DNA of 64,000 nt from JAPPHA01 sp965242975 (GTDB taxonomy: Bacteria; Pseudomonadota; Alphaproteobacteria; Rhodobacterales; Rhodobacteraceae). Position numbers and translations under genes: made by a program. Positions within the stretch are counted from its first letter, which is position 1. Each line of letters opens with the position of its first letter. Below the pieces are notes generated by a model that was not told the origin of the DNA, did no database searches, and worked only from the letters and a program-made list of their open reading frames with translations. Shown here piece by piece: positions 1-20,095 of this stretch. The DNA is taken from the NCBI GenBank assembly GCA_965242975.1, contig CBDETS010000007.1, positions 5,890,001-5,954,000 on the forward strand, read 5' to 3'.

Positions 1-153
1 GTTCAGTAAGCTAGCTTTCCTGGTTTAGGCTGACATCGGAATCCCTGGGAATCGGAGTAACCCGGGAAGCTATCGACCCCTTCGTCACCAAGCAGCAGCA
101 GCCCCCACCCGCGCGGTGTCGGCTCAACCGAGAAGCGGACCCAAATCAAGTGT

Positions 154-1207
154 TCAATCTCTGGGACACGGCTCTGGATGGTCGTCGGTGACCTTGATGC
201 CGGTGGTGTACTGGGCTTCGTCGATGTCGGAACGGATGGTCAGACCTGTCCTCGTGGTCGTCGCGGCAATCAGGTTGACGGTCACCTCGTAGCTGACTGT
301 CGGCTTCCCCCGCCAACTCTGGGTGATGTGGCGGAACATCCGGTGCTCGATCCTGTTCAAATGACCGCAACATAGTTGTTCCACTTGCTGGTGCCCGGCG
401 GAAAGTGGCAGACCGAGATGGCCCGCCCCGGTTCATCGGCGAGACGCTGGACTTCCAGCTTCCACAGCCGGTTGCGGCTGCTGTTGGAGCTGCCGCCGTC
501 GGCGGTGATCAGCAATCGACGGCATCCGGGTAGAGCGGAGCCCCCATCCGCCTCCACCAGCGCCGTAAGGTCTTAACCGCGAATTCCACTGCCCTTCAGC
601 AGTCTTCGGCCGGCCGGTTCGATTGCCGTTCCGGTAACCGTGGCCAGAATCGCCGCCGTGCTCGTGGTAGCCACGTCCGAGCGCATCGCGGCTCTCCGCT
701 TCCAGCGTCTCCTCGATGATCAGCCGGGTCGTCAGCCGGACCAGTTCGCTGCGGGCATCCGGCGCCGACAGGCGTCCTTCGGTCAACTGCGATAGGGTCT
801 CGCGCGTGCGCATCGATCCGGGTATTCTCATTTCCATAAGGGCGTTTCCTTCCGTTGAGGCCAGCGAAATGCCGGCGAGTTTGCAAATCCAACGGAACCA
901 CGCCCCTCCCGAATTATCCAGCAAATGTTTGACTTCACCCAGCAACTCCGGCGCAGTCTCCGCCAAGCGCTCGCCTCCTCTTGCCCGGGACAGTTCCGTC
1001 AGCGGGTGCCACGTCACCGGATGCGATATCCTTGACACCCTGGCAAACCGTCGCACGCGATAAACCCGTCGCCCTGTCAACACGCGAATTCCCGCACCGC
1101 CCGATGGCATTGGCCTCAACACCGGCCGGGCGAAGACGCGCCCTCTCGTCCAGAACCGGCAGCATCATCTCGAACCTGTCTTTCAGCGTCTCGCTCACAA
1201 ATGGCAT
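154..1207 (-). pseudogene. Broken ISAzo13-family transposase
   Basis: Remains of an ISAzo13-type transposase lie in at least three frames on the minus strand. The N-terminal part (1207-935) has a helix-turn-helix-like stretch (RATGLSRATVCQGVKDI). The catalytic C-terminal part covers about 595-154, with RRLLITADGGSSN, VCHFPPGTSKWN and then FRHITQSWRGKPTVSYEV. Frame changes occur near 1000-935, near 515 and near 375, and the reading ends early after GIKVTD. The middle of the protein is replaced by unrelated transposase sequence (see next entry). It cannot make an intact enzyme. The family assignment rests on these recognisable blocks. Nothing further is seen in bases 1-145. Confidence 0.75.
592..930 (-). 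pseudogene. IS256-like (mutator) transposase fragment inside the ISAzo13 relic
   Basis: This stretch encodes the N-terminal part of an IS256/mutator-type transposase: GGAWFRWICKLAGISL, then LTEGRLSAPDARSELVRL and ALGRGYHEHGG...GYRNGNRTGRPKTAEG. It stops at the point where ISAzo13 sequence resumes (VEFAVKTLRRWW, about 595). The DDE catalytic core is absent. It therefore looks like a fragment left by a nested insertion or a recombination between two elements, not a working gene. Confidence 0.6.
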
Positions 1208-1356
1208 GGCAGCATGCTACAGGATCCGCATAAAATGGATTGGTCTTGTTGGCGAAATGCCTAACGTTGACGGGTTTCCGAAGTAGAATAGAGCATCCAG
1301 ACTCTCCACAAACCGTTCAGCGCGACGGTCATTCCGAAGCGCACCGCAAGACCTGG

Positions 1357-11706
<10,350 letters not shown>

Positions 11707-12233
11707 TCTTCACACGGTAGTTCAACGCAACAGTCTCCGGTGACGCACCACCGGGTCCATTGTCTGCCGGTTTGTACTTGAATGTTCGATGGTTGAACAA
11801 TAGGGCTATCGCGATTTGACTTTTCAGGTTCAACGTCCTCTGTGAGGCTTGATGTGAAGCTGACAAGTCTCAAAGGAAGGCGTTCGTCCCAGCCGATCCC
11901 CAACGGCTGGCCGCGCATCTATCGCTTCTTGCCTGTTGGCGTGATCCGGTCCAAGCTCAGCGCCACCACCTGTCATCGGCGTCCGGGATTGACCCGCTTT
12001 TTCCTGCCTTCCCGTCCCGGTAGCCTCTTTTTTCTTTGGACATCGGCGAGAAGGCGCATGATGGAAGAAGGCAGGTCTTGAACCTTGGACCAGGCTCGCC
12101 CGTACATTCGACGCCGAACTTCGGTGACCGGCTGCGGCCGTGAAAAGGTCCGTCCGGACCACGCGGGCAGAACGGGAAATTCAATGCCGATTCAACAAGT
12201 CGGTAGTAAAGGCGTGACCCACGAGTCGAGTGC
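11707..12233. other. Non-coding stretch upstream of the PKS gene
   Basis: No frame here shows recognisable protein features or a convincing start. It probably contains the promoter of the PKS gene, which is read to the left, but I could not point to a clear -35/-10 pair. Confidence 0.4.
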
Positions 12234-12950
12234 TTGCGCCGGAAGATGCGCCGAGCCAGGTTTTCGTTGATCGATGCGGGCAACGCGAACCCCGCCTGCG
12301 CCCATGCGATCTCTGAGGAGATCGTTTCCCAGGGCGAGGCCAATGTGCAGCCTATCTACGGTGACTCTTCGGGAACGCGCTTCGCGGGCTGGAGCGATGC
12401 GGTCAGGTCGCTGGCGATCCCGCAACACCAGCAGAGCGGCAACCCGGTCGGCAAGATTGCTTCGGAAATCGCGCTGGTTATCGTTGCCATGGATCTCATC
12501 GGAAGGGCACGCTCGATGGCTTCTGCCTGGTCTCGCCGGACGGTGATTTCACACGGCTGGCGCGGCGCCTGCGCGAAGAGTGCCTGGTGGTTTACGGGTT
12601 CGGCGAGCAGAAGACGCCCGAGGCGTTCCGGAATGCCTGCGACAGTTTCACTTGCATCGAGAACCTTTTTGAACCCGGGCCGAACGACAACGGCGCGGAA
12701 GAAGGACCCTTCGGGAAAGGCCCGCAAGTTCATCACCAGCGCGACCGGGGAACCTGATGGTGACGGTTGTGAGAGGCTTGGCTCGGTCGGGAGCCGAATT
12801 CAAGGCGCGCAACCCGACTGCGATCCGAGGATTTACGGCCGTGCAAACCTGAGCACGCCGGTGGAAAGGGCAGGCGGGTTCGAAGTCCGGGAGGACGAGT
12901 CGGGAAGGGCCGACATTCGCCGCAAGGCTCCGAGTCGAAATCGCAAGCAC
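12234..12950 (+). pseudogene. Broken NYN-domain / OST-HTH (LabA/DUF88-type) protein
   Basis: Three pieces of one protein lie in two frames. Frame A (from 12234) reads SLIDAGNANP...IYGDSSGTRFAGW...ASEIALVIVAMDL, the nuclease-like NYN fold with its conserved acidic residues. Near 12505 the reading shifts to another frame: DGFCLVSPDGDFTRLARRL...VYGFGEQKTPEAFRNAC. From about 12745 it returns to frame A: LGSVGSRIQ...IYGRANLSTPVERAGGFEV, the C-terminal OST-HTH/LOTUS-like domain. Two compensating frame shifts are therefore needed, and the short 3' frame ends at a TGA near 12756. The intact family is a predicted RNA-binding or RNA-cleaving protein. This copy looks dead. Confidence 0.65.
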
Positions 12951-14187
12951 AATGGGCGCAACCGACGCGGCTTAAACGCGTGGGATTTTGACCTGGAAGA
13001 CCGGAGAGTGCGCGACAATCTCGCACCCGTGCCCGCCGAGACTCTCGTCGAAGATCTGCCCGACACGGGATTTATCTACAAGGCATGGGAGTGCATCAAT
13101 GTCGGAACCAAGCAGGGACAGGAACACCAGGACCGATACAACAAATTCGACTAGCCGAAAAAGGACATCTGGTTCTGCCCGCTCAGAAAGTGCCGGAAGA
13201 GAACCTCAACAAGTGGAATCCACCCCACAGCCACAAGAATGTCTACGTTCCACCGGAACGGTGGCACGGGCGTCGCCGTCGCAAGGCATTGAATTGCAAC
13301 ACTGAAGACACTCCCCCCTTCACGCCTTGTGCTTTCGAACAATTTCGGCTCGGCCCTGACCGTGGATACGACGTCCAACTTGCTCTCCGGGCACCGATTT
13401 CGACGACCTTGACCTGCGTCGCCACTGGCGCCGCTCGACAGTATTCGTTGTCGGGGTCTGGCGCCAGAGACCGGTCGTCCCGTACACTTCCTGCATAGGG
13501 CGGTCTTGCCGCGATCGGGTTTTTCGGGTCGCTCGGTTCCCGGTCGGTGTGAGAGAATGCACGCGCTCACGCTGCCGGGCTGATGTTCGGTGAGATCAAT
13601 GCAACGGAAGTTGGATTTTTGTGGTTGAGATATGTCAGTTTACCGTTAACCCGGAAAATTTCCGAATTTGACGAACGTACCACCCAGATTTCAGTCCAGT
13701 AGCCGGTCAACCTCAGATTCCGACGAAATTCATGTGTTGCAGTCTTTTTTTGGAGACTTCGGCGATGGCGCATGGCCATGTCCGGGCCGACGGTGTCGAG
13801 ACGATACGCTTCCTTGACAGCACCGTCCCAGGCGGCGGCCCGAGGCCCGATTTTGACAGGCAGGTACATGTGTCGGACCCGGCGCGGCCCGAGGACGTAC
13901 TCGGGTTTCGGGCTGTAACGGGCGAATGCCCAGAATGCTGCAATCCGAATCGGCACATGGTCGGGCCATCGCATGACCCCTGCGGAAGTGGAAGTGTCTT
14001 GGCCCGTTGTGAACGTCCGCGGACGGCAACAGGTACCCGCTAAAAAACGCGGCGCAAACGTCTTCCGGAAGAGAAGACTCGCGCACGAGCAACGATTACA
14101 CTATAGAACACGGCCTGCGGGTAGCGGTCGTGTCGGCGCGTCGCGTGACGGACTGGATCCCGAGATGGTGATCAAGGAGATCAGAGT
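12951..14187. other. Stretch without a supportable gene
   Basis: About 1.2 kb in which several short frames exist on both strands (for example 13085-13498 + and 13567-13974 -), but none has a recognisable domain or a convincing ribosome binding site. The low coding quality and the neighbouring pseudogene suggest decayed sequence. The last part holds the leader of the DAHP synthase gene, with a strong ribosome binding site AAGGAG at about 14174-14179. Confidence 0.4.
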
Positions 14188-15558
14188 ATGGCAACAGGCT
14201 GGAGAAAGACCGGTTGGCGGGCTTTTCCGAGAGTTCAGATGCCAGAATACGATTGCGAAGTGTCGCTGCAGAAGGTGGAACGCAAGCTCGCAAGCTATCC
14301 ACCCCTGGTTTTCGCCGGCGAAGTGCGCACCCTGAAGTCGAGGTTGGCCGATGTCGCCAACGGAGAGTCATTCCTGCTGCAAGGGGGTGACTGCGCCGAA
14401 AGTTTTGGCGAATTCAATGCCAACACGCTTCGCGACACCTACCGTGTCCTTTTGCAGATGGCGATCGTGCTGACGCACGGGGCCAAGCGCCCGGTGATCA
14501 AGGTCGGCCGCGTTGCCGGACAATTCGCGAAACCGAGGTCTTCGCCGACAGAGTCGGCGGATGGAGCCGAGTTACCGAGCTACCGGGGCGACATCATTAA
14601 CGATATCGAGTTTACGGCGGAGGCGCGAAAGCCGAATCCGAAACGCATGCTTCAGGCATACACGCAATCCGCGGCGTCTCTGAATCTCCTTCGTGCCTTC
14701 AGTTCCGGCGGTTTCGCCGACATACATCGTGTCCACTCCTGGAATCTCGGCTTTGCACGGGGCTCTGGGGCAACAGATCGGTACCGGAAGATCGCCGACA
14801 GGATTTCGGATGCACTCGGGTTCATGACAGCGGCCGGCGTGGGTCCCGATAATTCTCAGGTTCTCAAGACCGTTGAATTCTACACGTCGCATGAAGCGCT
14901 GCTTCTTGAATACGAGGAGGCGCTGTGCCGGATTGACAGTACGACAGGCCTTCCCGTCGCCGGGTCGGGGCACCTGATCTGGATCGGAGACCGCACGCGC
15001 AACCCTGAAGGCGCCCACGTCGAATTTTGCCGTGGCGTACAGAACCCGATCGGCCTGAAATGCGGACCGTCGATCGAGCCCGACTCGTTGATCCGGTTGG
15101 CTGATATCCTGAATCCGGAAAACGAACCGGGTCGACTGACCCTGATCGGCCGTTTCGGCGCAGGTTCAGTTGGAGACTACCTGCCGCGACTTGTCCGCCG
15201 AATCCAGTCGGAGGGGCGGAGAGTCGTCTGGTCGTGCGACCCCATGCATGGAAACACGATCAAGGCATCAAATGGGTACAAGACGCGCCCGTTCGAAAGC
15301 GTTCTCAGGGAGGTCCGGGAGTTTTTTGCCATCCACCATGCGGAAGGCAGCTACCCAGGTGGTGTCCACTTCGAAATGACGGGCAAGGATGTGACCGAGT
15401 GCACGGGCGGAATGAGAGCCGTTGACGAAATGGACCTTTCATCCCGTTACCACACGGTCTGCGACCCGCGACTCAATGCCTCTCAAGCGCTCGAACTGGC
15501 ATTCCTGGTTGCTGAAGAACTGGATGCGATGCAAGGAGCGGCGCTCAAGGCCAGCTGA
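14188..15558 (+). CDS. 3-deoxy-7-phosphoheptulonate synthase, class II
   Basis: First enzyme of the shikimate pathway: it condenses phosphoenolpyruvate and erythrose 4-phosphate to DAHP in the cytosol. The 456-residue length and N-terminus (MATGWRKTGWRAFP) fit the class II (plant/AroA-II) family. Visible motifs are LLQGGDCAESF with the metal-binding Cys, GLKCGPS, DPMHGNT, and GGVHFEMTGKDVTECTGG with the metal-binding acid. The ATG at 14188 follows AAGGAG by about 9 bases. The gene stands alone, with no neighbouring aromatic amino acid genes. The class II form is typical of alphaproteobacteria and unrelated in sequence to E. coli AroFGH. Confidence 0.95.
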   Translation: MATGWRKTGWRAFPRVQMPEYDCEVSLQKVERKLASYPPLVFAGEVRTLKSRLADVANGESFLLQGGDCAESFGEFNANTLRDTYRVLLQMAIVLTHGAKRPVIKVGRVAGQFAKPRSSPTESADGAELPSYRGDIINDIEFTAEARKPNPKRMLQAYTQSAASLNLLRAFSSGGFADIHRVHSWNLGFARGSGATDRYRKIADRISDALGFMTAAGVGPDNSQVLKTVEFYTSHEALLLEYEEALCRIDSTTGLPVAGSGHLIWIGDRTRNPEGAHVEFCRGVQNPIGLKCGPSIEPDSLIRLADILNPENEPGRLTLIGRFGAGSVGDYLPRLVRRIQSEGRRVVWSCDPMHGNTIKASNGYKTRPFESVLREVREFFAIHHAEGSYPGGVHFEMTGKDVTECTGGMRAVDEMDLSSRYHTVCDPRLNASQALELAFLVAEELDAMQGAALKAS

Positions 15559-15697
15559 TGTGCAAACCGGCCAGTGAACCGTCGAGCCCGACAGTGAACC
15601 GTTGGTGCACGGTCGGCCATCGAATGGGCGGGGCAGCCATCGCAGCGCCACCCGGAATCGCATTTCGTGAACTCCCGTTGGCCGAGCCCATAACCTG

Positions 15698-16603
15698 ATG
15701 ACATCAAGCCAATTCAGGTCGATGACTGGCTTCGCATCGTTGTCCGGTCAGTCGGGTGCTCATAACTGGGCCTGGGAACTTCGAAGCGTCAATGGCCGTG
15801 GATTCGACATTCACTTCCGCCTTCCCGGTCAATGCGAGGCACTCGAAACGAGTCTGCGGCAAGCGGTTTCCCGAGTGTGCTCGCGTGGCAGGATTTCGGT
15901 TGCATTGAACATCGGACGCCATCACGGTGATACCGGTGTCCTGCTCGACCGGATCGACGTCGATGCGGTTCTCGACGCGACCCGGTTGATCGCCGACTCG
16001 GCGCGGGAGCGAGGAATCTCCCTTACTCCGGATTCCCCCTCCGGGATCCTGGCCGTGGCAACTACAGCTCAGCGCGGCGGCGAAGGTGACCCCGATCTAT
16101 CTGAATTGGCGCCGGTCCTCGAGCCGAAGGTGGCCGAAATCGTGAACTTGTGGGATGCATCCAGAGCGTCGGAAGGACGGCTGATCAAGGAAGTCCTGGA
16201 TAGCCAGGTGAGATCGATCGCTTCCCTTGTAGACGAAGCGGAGAAAATTGTCCGTGAGAGTCGATCCGGTGCCAAAGACAGACTTCGGGAAAATGTGGCC
16301 AAACTCCTCGACGCAAAGAGTGACCTGGACGAAGAGCGGATTGCGATGGAGCTCGCGCTCCTCGCGGTCAAGTCGGATGTTTCCGAAGAAATCGACCGAA
16401 TGCGCGCGCATGTCGTGTCCGCCCGTCAGCTGCTCGTGACCGGGGGGGTCGTCGGGCGCAGGTTCGATTTCCTGGCCCAGGAAATGAACCGGGAGGCAAA
16501 CACACTGTGTTCGAAGGCCTCCTCACCCGAATTGAATACGGTCGGACTGGAGCTGAAGGTCGTGGTCGATCAGTTGCGCGAACAGGTCCAGAACGTCGAA
16601 TGA
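15698..16603 (+). CDS. yicC: YicC-family endoribonuclease-like protein
   Basis: A 301-residue protein beginning RSMTGFASLSG, the conserved YicC N-terminus, followed by ELRSVNGRGFDIHFRLP and a C-terminal DUF1732 region (VGRRFDFLAQEMNREANTL). Members are implicated in RNA turnover and stationary-phase survival. The stop overlaps the gmk start as ATGA, the usual yicC-gmk pairing, so the two are probably co-translated. No ribosome binding site is obvious in front of the ATG at 15698. Confidence 0.93.
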   Translation: MTSSQFRSMTGFASLSGQSGAHNWAWELRSVNGRGFDIHFRLPGQCEALETSLRQAVSRVCSRGRISVALNIGRHHGDTGVLLDRIDVDAVLDATRLIADSARERGISLTPDSPSGILAVATTAQRGGEGDPDLSELAPVLEPKVAEIVNLWDASRASEGRLIKEVLDSQVRSIASLVDEAEKIVRESRSGAKDRLRENVAKLLDAKSDLDEERIAMELALLAVKSDVSEEIDRMRAHVVSARQLLVTGGVVGRRFDFLAQEMNREANTLCSKASSPELNTVGLELKVVVDQLREQVQNVE

Positions 16604-17274
16604 ACATGGTTGATCGCAGGCGAAAGGGGTTGATGCTTGTCCTGTCATCGCCGTCCGGCGCGGGCAAGTCGTCCCTTGCGCGAGAACTTGTCGCGGGGGA
16701 CTCCGAGATTGCGCTGTCGGTCTCGATGACGACGCGCCGCCCGCGGCAGGGTGAAGTGGACGGAAGGGAATACTTCTTCGTCTCCGACCGCCGGTTCGCA
16801 CGTGAAGTCGATGCCGGTGGGGTCCTGGAGCATGCCGTCGTGTTCGGCAACAAGTACGGGACTCCGAGAGGCCCCGTCGAGGATGCCCTGAATGCAGGGC
16901 GAGATGTCGTGTTCGATGTCGACTGGCAAGGATGTGCCCAGTTGCGGGCGTCGTCCCTCGGCCGGCACGTTGTGGCTGTCTTCATTCTGCCGCCCAGCAT
17001 CGGTGAATTGGAGCAACGACTGGTTGGCCGGGGGCAGGACAGCCCGGAAGACGTTTCGGGCCGCATGGAGCGCGCAATGGAAGAAATCAGCCACTTCCGC
17101 GAGTATGACTATGTCCTTGTCAATGACGACTTTCAGAAGTGCGCAGAGTCCATCCGTAGAATTGTGGCCGTCGAGAGAAGCCGGTCCACCAGACGCCCGG
17201 ATGTGGAGATCTTTGTCAGGGATCTATCCGCGGAGTTCGAAAACCGTTGCGGAAAAGAAAGTCCCCGGTCATGA
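16600..17274 (+). CDS. gmk: Guanylate kinase
   Basis: Phosphorylates GMP to GDP. The P-loop SSPSGAGKSS lies near the N-terminus, followed by SVSMTTRRPRQGEVDGREYFF, the GMP-binding segment, and FDVDWQG. It is 224 residues from the ATG at 16600, which overlaps the yicC stop (ATGA). A second ATG two codons later is possible. An in-frame upstream ATG at 16507 would add a tail with no family counterpart and lie deep within yicC. It is followed directly by the carbonic anhydrase-like gene, again with an ATGA overlap. Confidence 0.95.
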   Translation: MNMVDRRRKGLMLVLSSPSGAGKSSLARELVAGDSEIALSVSMTTRRPRQGEVDGREYFFVSDRRFAREVDAGGVLEHAVVFGNKYGTPRGPVEDALNAGRDVVFDVDWQGCAQLRASSLGRHVVAVFILPPSIGELEQRLVGRGQDSPEDVSGRMERAMEEISHFREYDYVLVNDDFQKCAESIRRIVAVERSRSTRRPDVEIFVRDLSAEFENRCGKESPRS

Positions 17275-17810
17275 CCATCTACACGCTGAACGGGGTCTCG
17301 CCGACCTGTCCTGGAAGTGCCGAGTTCTGGGTGGCTCCGGGCGCGCATGTCATTGGAAACGTATCCATTGGGAGGTCGGTTTCGATTTGGTTCGGAGCAG
17401 TCATCAGGGGTGACAACGAGCCAGTCGTGCTGGGCGAAGGAACCAATGTCCAGGACAATGCCGTTCTCCACACAGATCCGGGGTTTCCCCTGAAGATCGG
17501 GACCCGGTGCACGATCGGTCACTCGGCGATTGCGCATGGATGCACGATTGGGGATCGTTCCCTGATCGGCATGGGCGCAACTGTTCTCAATGGCGCCGTT
17601 GTCGAACGGAATTGCCTGGTTGGCGCGAAGGCCCTCGTGCCGGAGGGTGTGTGCATTCCGGAAGGTTCGCTTGTCCTCGGGGTGCCGGGTCGAGTCGTCC
17701 GCGAACTTTCGCCCGAGGAAGTCTCCGGTCTGGACCGTGCGGCCCGTCATTACGAGGCGAGATATCCGCTCTACAGGAAATCGCTGGGTGAATTGGTTCA
17801 GGGCGAATGA
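17271..17810 (+). CDS. Gamma-carbonic anhydrase family protein
   Basis: A left-handed beta-helix protein of 179 residues with hexapeptide repeats (NVSIGRSVSIWFGAVIRGDN, VQDNAVLHTD, GHSAIAHGC). The spaced histidines in LHTD and GHSAIAH match the metal ligands of gamma-type carbonic anhydrases (YrdA/PaaY/CaiE group). Reversible CO2 hydration is the family activity, although many members are uncharacterised. The ATG at 17271 overlaps the gmk stop, making it the third gene of a yicC-gmk operon. Confidence 0.9.
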   Translation: MTIYTLNGVSPTCPGSAEFWVAPGAHVIGNVSIGRSVSIWFGAVIRGDNEPVVLGEGTNVQDNAVLHTDPGFPLKIGTRCTIGHSAIAHGCTIGDRSLIGMGATVLNGAVVERNCLVGAKALVPEGVCIPEGSLVLGVPGRVVRELSPEEVSGLDRAARHYEARYPLYRKSLGELVQGE

Positions 17811-17867
17811 AGTCCGGACATCCGTCCGCTCGGACGTGTCGGTCTGGAGAGTGCGGGACTGCTTGAC

Positions 17868-18044
17868 TTGAATCAGCCGCTGGTTCCTGGTGATCTTGTC
17901 CGCCATGCGGAAAGACCGGACTGGGGGGTCGGCCAGGTCCAGTCGGTTACCGCCGAAATCATAACGGTGAACTTCGAAGAAGCTGGAAAGGTTTCGATCA
18001 ATTCCGACAACGTAGAACTCCGGCTGGTGTCCGAAGTGGAGTGA
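17868..18044 (+). CDS. Small DUF3553 protein, probable TTG start
   Basis: A 58-codon frame encodes PLVPGDLVRHAERPDWGVGQ, then ITVNFEEAGKVSIN and VELRLV. This is the compact DUF3553 domain, resembling the small beta-barrel found at the end of UvrD/PcrA-type helicases. No ATG or GTG start is available. TTG at 17868 fits the domain edge, with CTG at 17859 as an alternative, and the ribosome binding site is weak. It lies 57 bases beyond the carbonic anhydrase gene, in the same frame as that gene's stop. Confidence 0.7.
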   Translation: MNQPLVPGDLVRHAERPDWGVGQVQSVTAEIITVNFEEAGKVSINSDNVELRLVSEVE

Positions 18045-18279
18045 ATCCTGGCCTGGAACACCTTTGGTTCTCGTGCATCGCGTCTCGCCGCGCCATGCCA
18101 CGGCTAATCGTTCGACGAAGAGACTTTGTTTCTGTACGCTGCAGGCGTTCTCGCTCGTTGCGACTGCGCGCGTACGGTCCAGCCAGCGGTGGCATCGAAG
18201 GGCAAGACATGGGAACCGGATCGGCGGTCCGTAGAGTGTTTGAAACAACCGACGCACGCATTCGGCAAGGAACTCCGGG

Positions 18280-19071
18280 ATGACGCACCCTGAAAATCCA
18301 CGACTTGACCGAAGTCAGTTCACCGTGCGGTTGGCCGAGACCGAAGACGAGGTTCTCGCGTCGCAGCGATTGCGCTACCGCGTTTTCGTGGAAGAGATGG
18401 GTGCGCGGGTGGACGCGAAGTCCGCACATGACGGGGTTGAGCGAGACGCCTTCGATCCCTTTTTCGATCACCTCGTCCTGATCGATGAACGGGCCGACGG
18501 TCCAGACAGGATCGTCGGAACCTATCGACTGCTCAAGGGCGACGTTGCGCGGGATGGGCCCGGCTTCTACAGCAGCGACGAATTTGATGTGAGCCCGATC
18601 ATTCGGTCCGGACGGTCCGCGGTCGAACTGGGTCGATCATGCATCGATCGTCGCTACCGGGGCAAGGTCGCGATGCTTCACCTATGGAACGGTGTTGCGG
18701 AGTACGTGCTGAGCCGCGACATCAAGATCATGTTCGGCGTCGCGTCATTTCCAGGCACGGACCCGACTCCGTTCATTGAGGCCATGTCGTACCTGCATCA
18801 TTTCCACCTCGCGCCGGAGGACATTCGGGTCGGCGTCAGAGCGGACCGAGCGGCCTCGCTTGATCTTCTGCCCGTGGAGTCCATTGATCCGGACGTGGCT
18901 CGTTCCGCGTTGCCGCCGCTGATCATGGGGTACCTTCGGCTTGGAGGATTTGTCGGGGCAGGGGTCTGTGTCGACGAGGATTTCAATACTCTCGACGTAT
19001 GCGTGATCCTGGACACCGAAAGGATGTCGGAAAAGCGCAAGGCGTACTTTGTTCGGGGCTACGAAAGGTGA
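18280..19071 (+). CDS. olsB: L-ornithine N-alpha-acyltransferase OlsB
   Basis: Transfers a 3-hydroxyacyl group from acyl carrier protein to ornithine, the first step of ornithine-lipid synthesis. It is a 263-residue GNAT-fold protein with SQRLRYRVFVEEMGA, VGTYRLL, AVELGRSCIDRRYRG and MFGVASFPGTDP, all typical of OlsB. AAGGA precedes the ATG by about 9 bases. Its stop overlaps the downstream acyltransferase start as GTGA, making a two-gene ornithine-lipid operon. Such lipids often rise under phosphate limitation, but no Pho box was identified here. Confidence 0.93.
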   Translation: MTHPENPRLDRSQFTVRLAETEDEVLASQRLRYRVFVEEMGARVDAKSAHDGVERDAFDPFFDHLVLIDERADGPDRIVGTYRLLKGDVARDGPGFYSSDEFDVSPIIRSGRSAVELGRSCIDRRYRGKVAMLHLWNGVAEYVLSRDIKIMFGVASFPGTDPTPFIEAMSYLHHFHLAPEDIRVGVRADRAASLDLLPVESIDPDVARSALPPLIMGYLRLGGFVGAGVCVDEDFNTLDVCVILDTERMSEKRKAYFVRGYER

Positions 19072-19868
19072 TCCCCTGGCAAGGCGAACGTCCGATTGAA
19101 ATTGACAGTCCTCAAGGGATGGGTTGGGTTCGCCTGTCATGCAAGATCCTGGCGGTTCTCACCATAGTCTCGATCCTTTTTCCCCCACTACTGGTGGCGC
19201 GGCGGTTGAATTTGAGCACGGTCCGGTGGGCAATTGTTCGCATTGCCTGTCGATTGGCGCTCCGTGTCCTGGGCCTTTCGGTAAAGACGCGGGGAATACC
19301 GTTACGGATGCCCGGGGGCATGGTGGCAAACCACTGCTGCTGGCTTGACGTGATCGTTCTGAATTCGGTCCACGATGCGTACTTCGTTTCCAAGGCAGAA
19401 GTCCGCGGCTGGCCATTGTGCGGTGCGATCGCGCAGGCGTCTGGGACCGTGTTCATCCGTCGGCGAATCATGGATGCGCTCGTGCAAAAGATCGAGATCT
19501 CTGGGCGGATCGGGCAGGGCCATCGCCTGCTGTTTTTCCCGGAAGGGACAAGCACCGATGGATTGAGGGTTCTTCGTTTCCGGCCTACGCTCTTTGCGGC
19601 CTACTTTGAGGACGAGTTCCGAAACGCCATGAGGATTCAGCCGGTCAGTTTTGTCTATGCAGCGCCGTCCGGGCGCCGCCGTGACTTTTACGGATGGTGG
19701 GGAGACGCGAGTTTCGTACGCCACGCAGCCATGATCATCTCCGCGCCACGCCAGGGGGAGGTCGAGGTCGTGTTCCACGAACCTCTTGAAGTCAAAGACT
19801 TTTGCGATCGGAAACGATTGGCGCGGACATGTGAGGATCACGTTCGCTCTGCCGTTCACGAGTATTGA
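19068..19868 (+). CDS. olsA: Lyso-ornithine lipid O-acyltransferase OlsA (PlsC family)
   Basis: Adds the second acyl chain to lyso-ornithine lipid. It is about 266 residues with a hydrophobic N-terminal segment (ILAVLTIVSILFPPLLVA) and the PlsC motifs NHCCWLD (HX4D) and FFPEGTSTDG. The start is taken as GTG at 19068 because it overlaps the olsB stop (GTGA). ATG at 19119 would also be in frame. A longer reading from 18999 would run inside olsB and has no support. Confidence 0.9.
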   Translation: MIPWQGERPIEIDSPQGMGWVRLSCKILAVLTIVSILFPPLLVARRLNLSTVRWAIVRIACRLALRVLGLSVKTRGIPLRMPGGMVANHCCWLDVIVLNSVHDAYFVSKAEVRGWPLCGAIAQASGTVFIRRRIMDALVQKIEISGRIGQGHRLLFFPEGTSTDGLRVLRFRPTLFAAYFEDEFRNAMRIQPVSFVYAAPSGRRRDFYGWWGDASFVRHAAMIISAPRQGEVEVVFHEPLEVKDFCDRKRLARTCEDHVRSAVHEY

Positions 19869-20095
19869 ACAGGCCATACACGGTGTGCCTTCGAACGGTG
19901 CACAATTTCGCCAATGAGTTGATGGACGACCGGAAATTCGTCACGTCTTGTCCATTCGCGCGTGCCGGGGCGGTGATCCGTCGGTAGCCCGGTTGATCTA
20001 CGGTCGGCAACGGGCTTGTCGGCGGAGGACGCCATTCGGAAGATCCGAACTTGTTCACTGACTGACCCGTCGGGGCGCAAGAATGCCGTCGTCGA

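Noticed and set aside
12234..13154. An uninterrupted 306-codon frame as an intact gene
   Set aside because: Conserved NYN residues continue in a different frame between about 12505 and 12740, so the open frame is only part of a broken gene.
13567..13974. A 135-codon leftward frame upstream of the DAHP synthase gene
   Set aside because: The translation could not be tied to any family, and no ribosome binding site or neighbour supports it.
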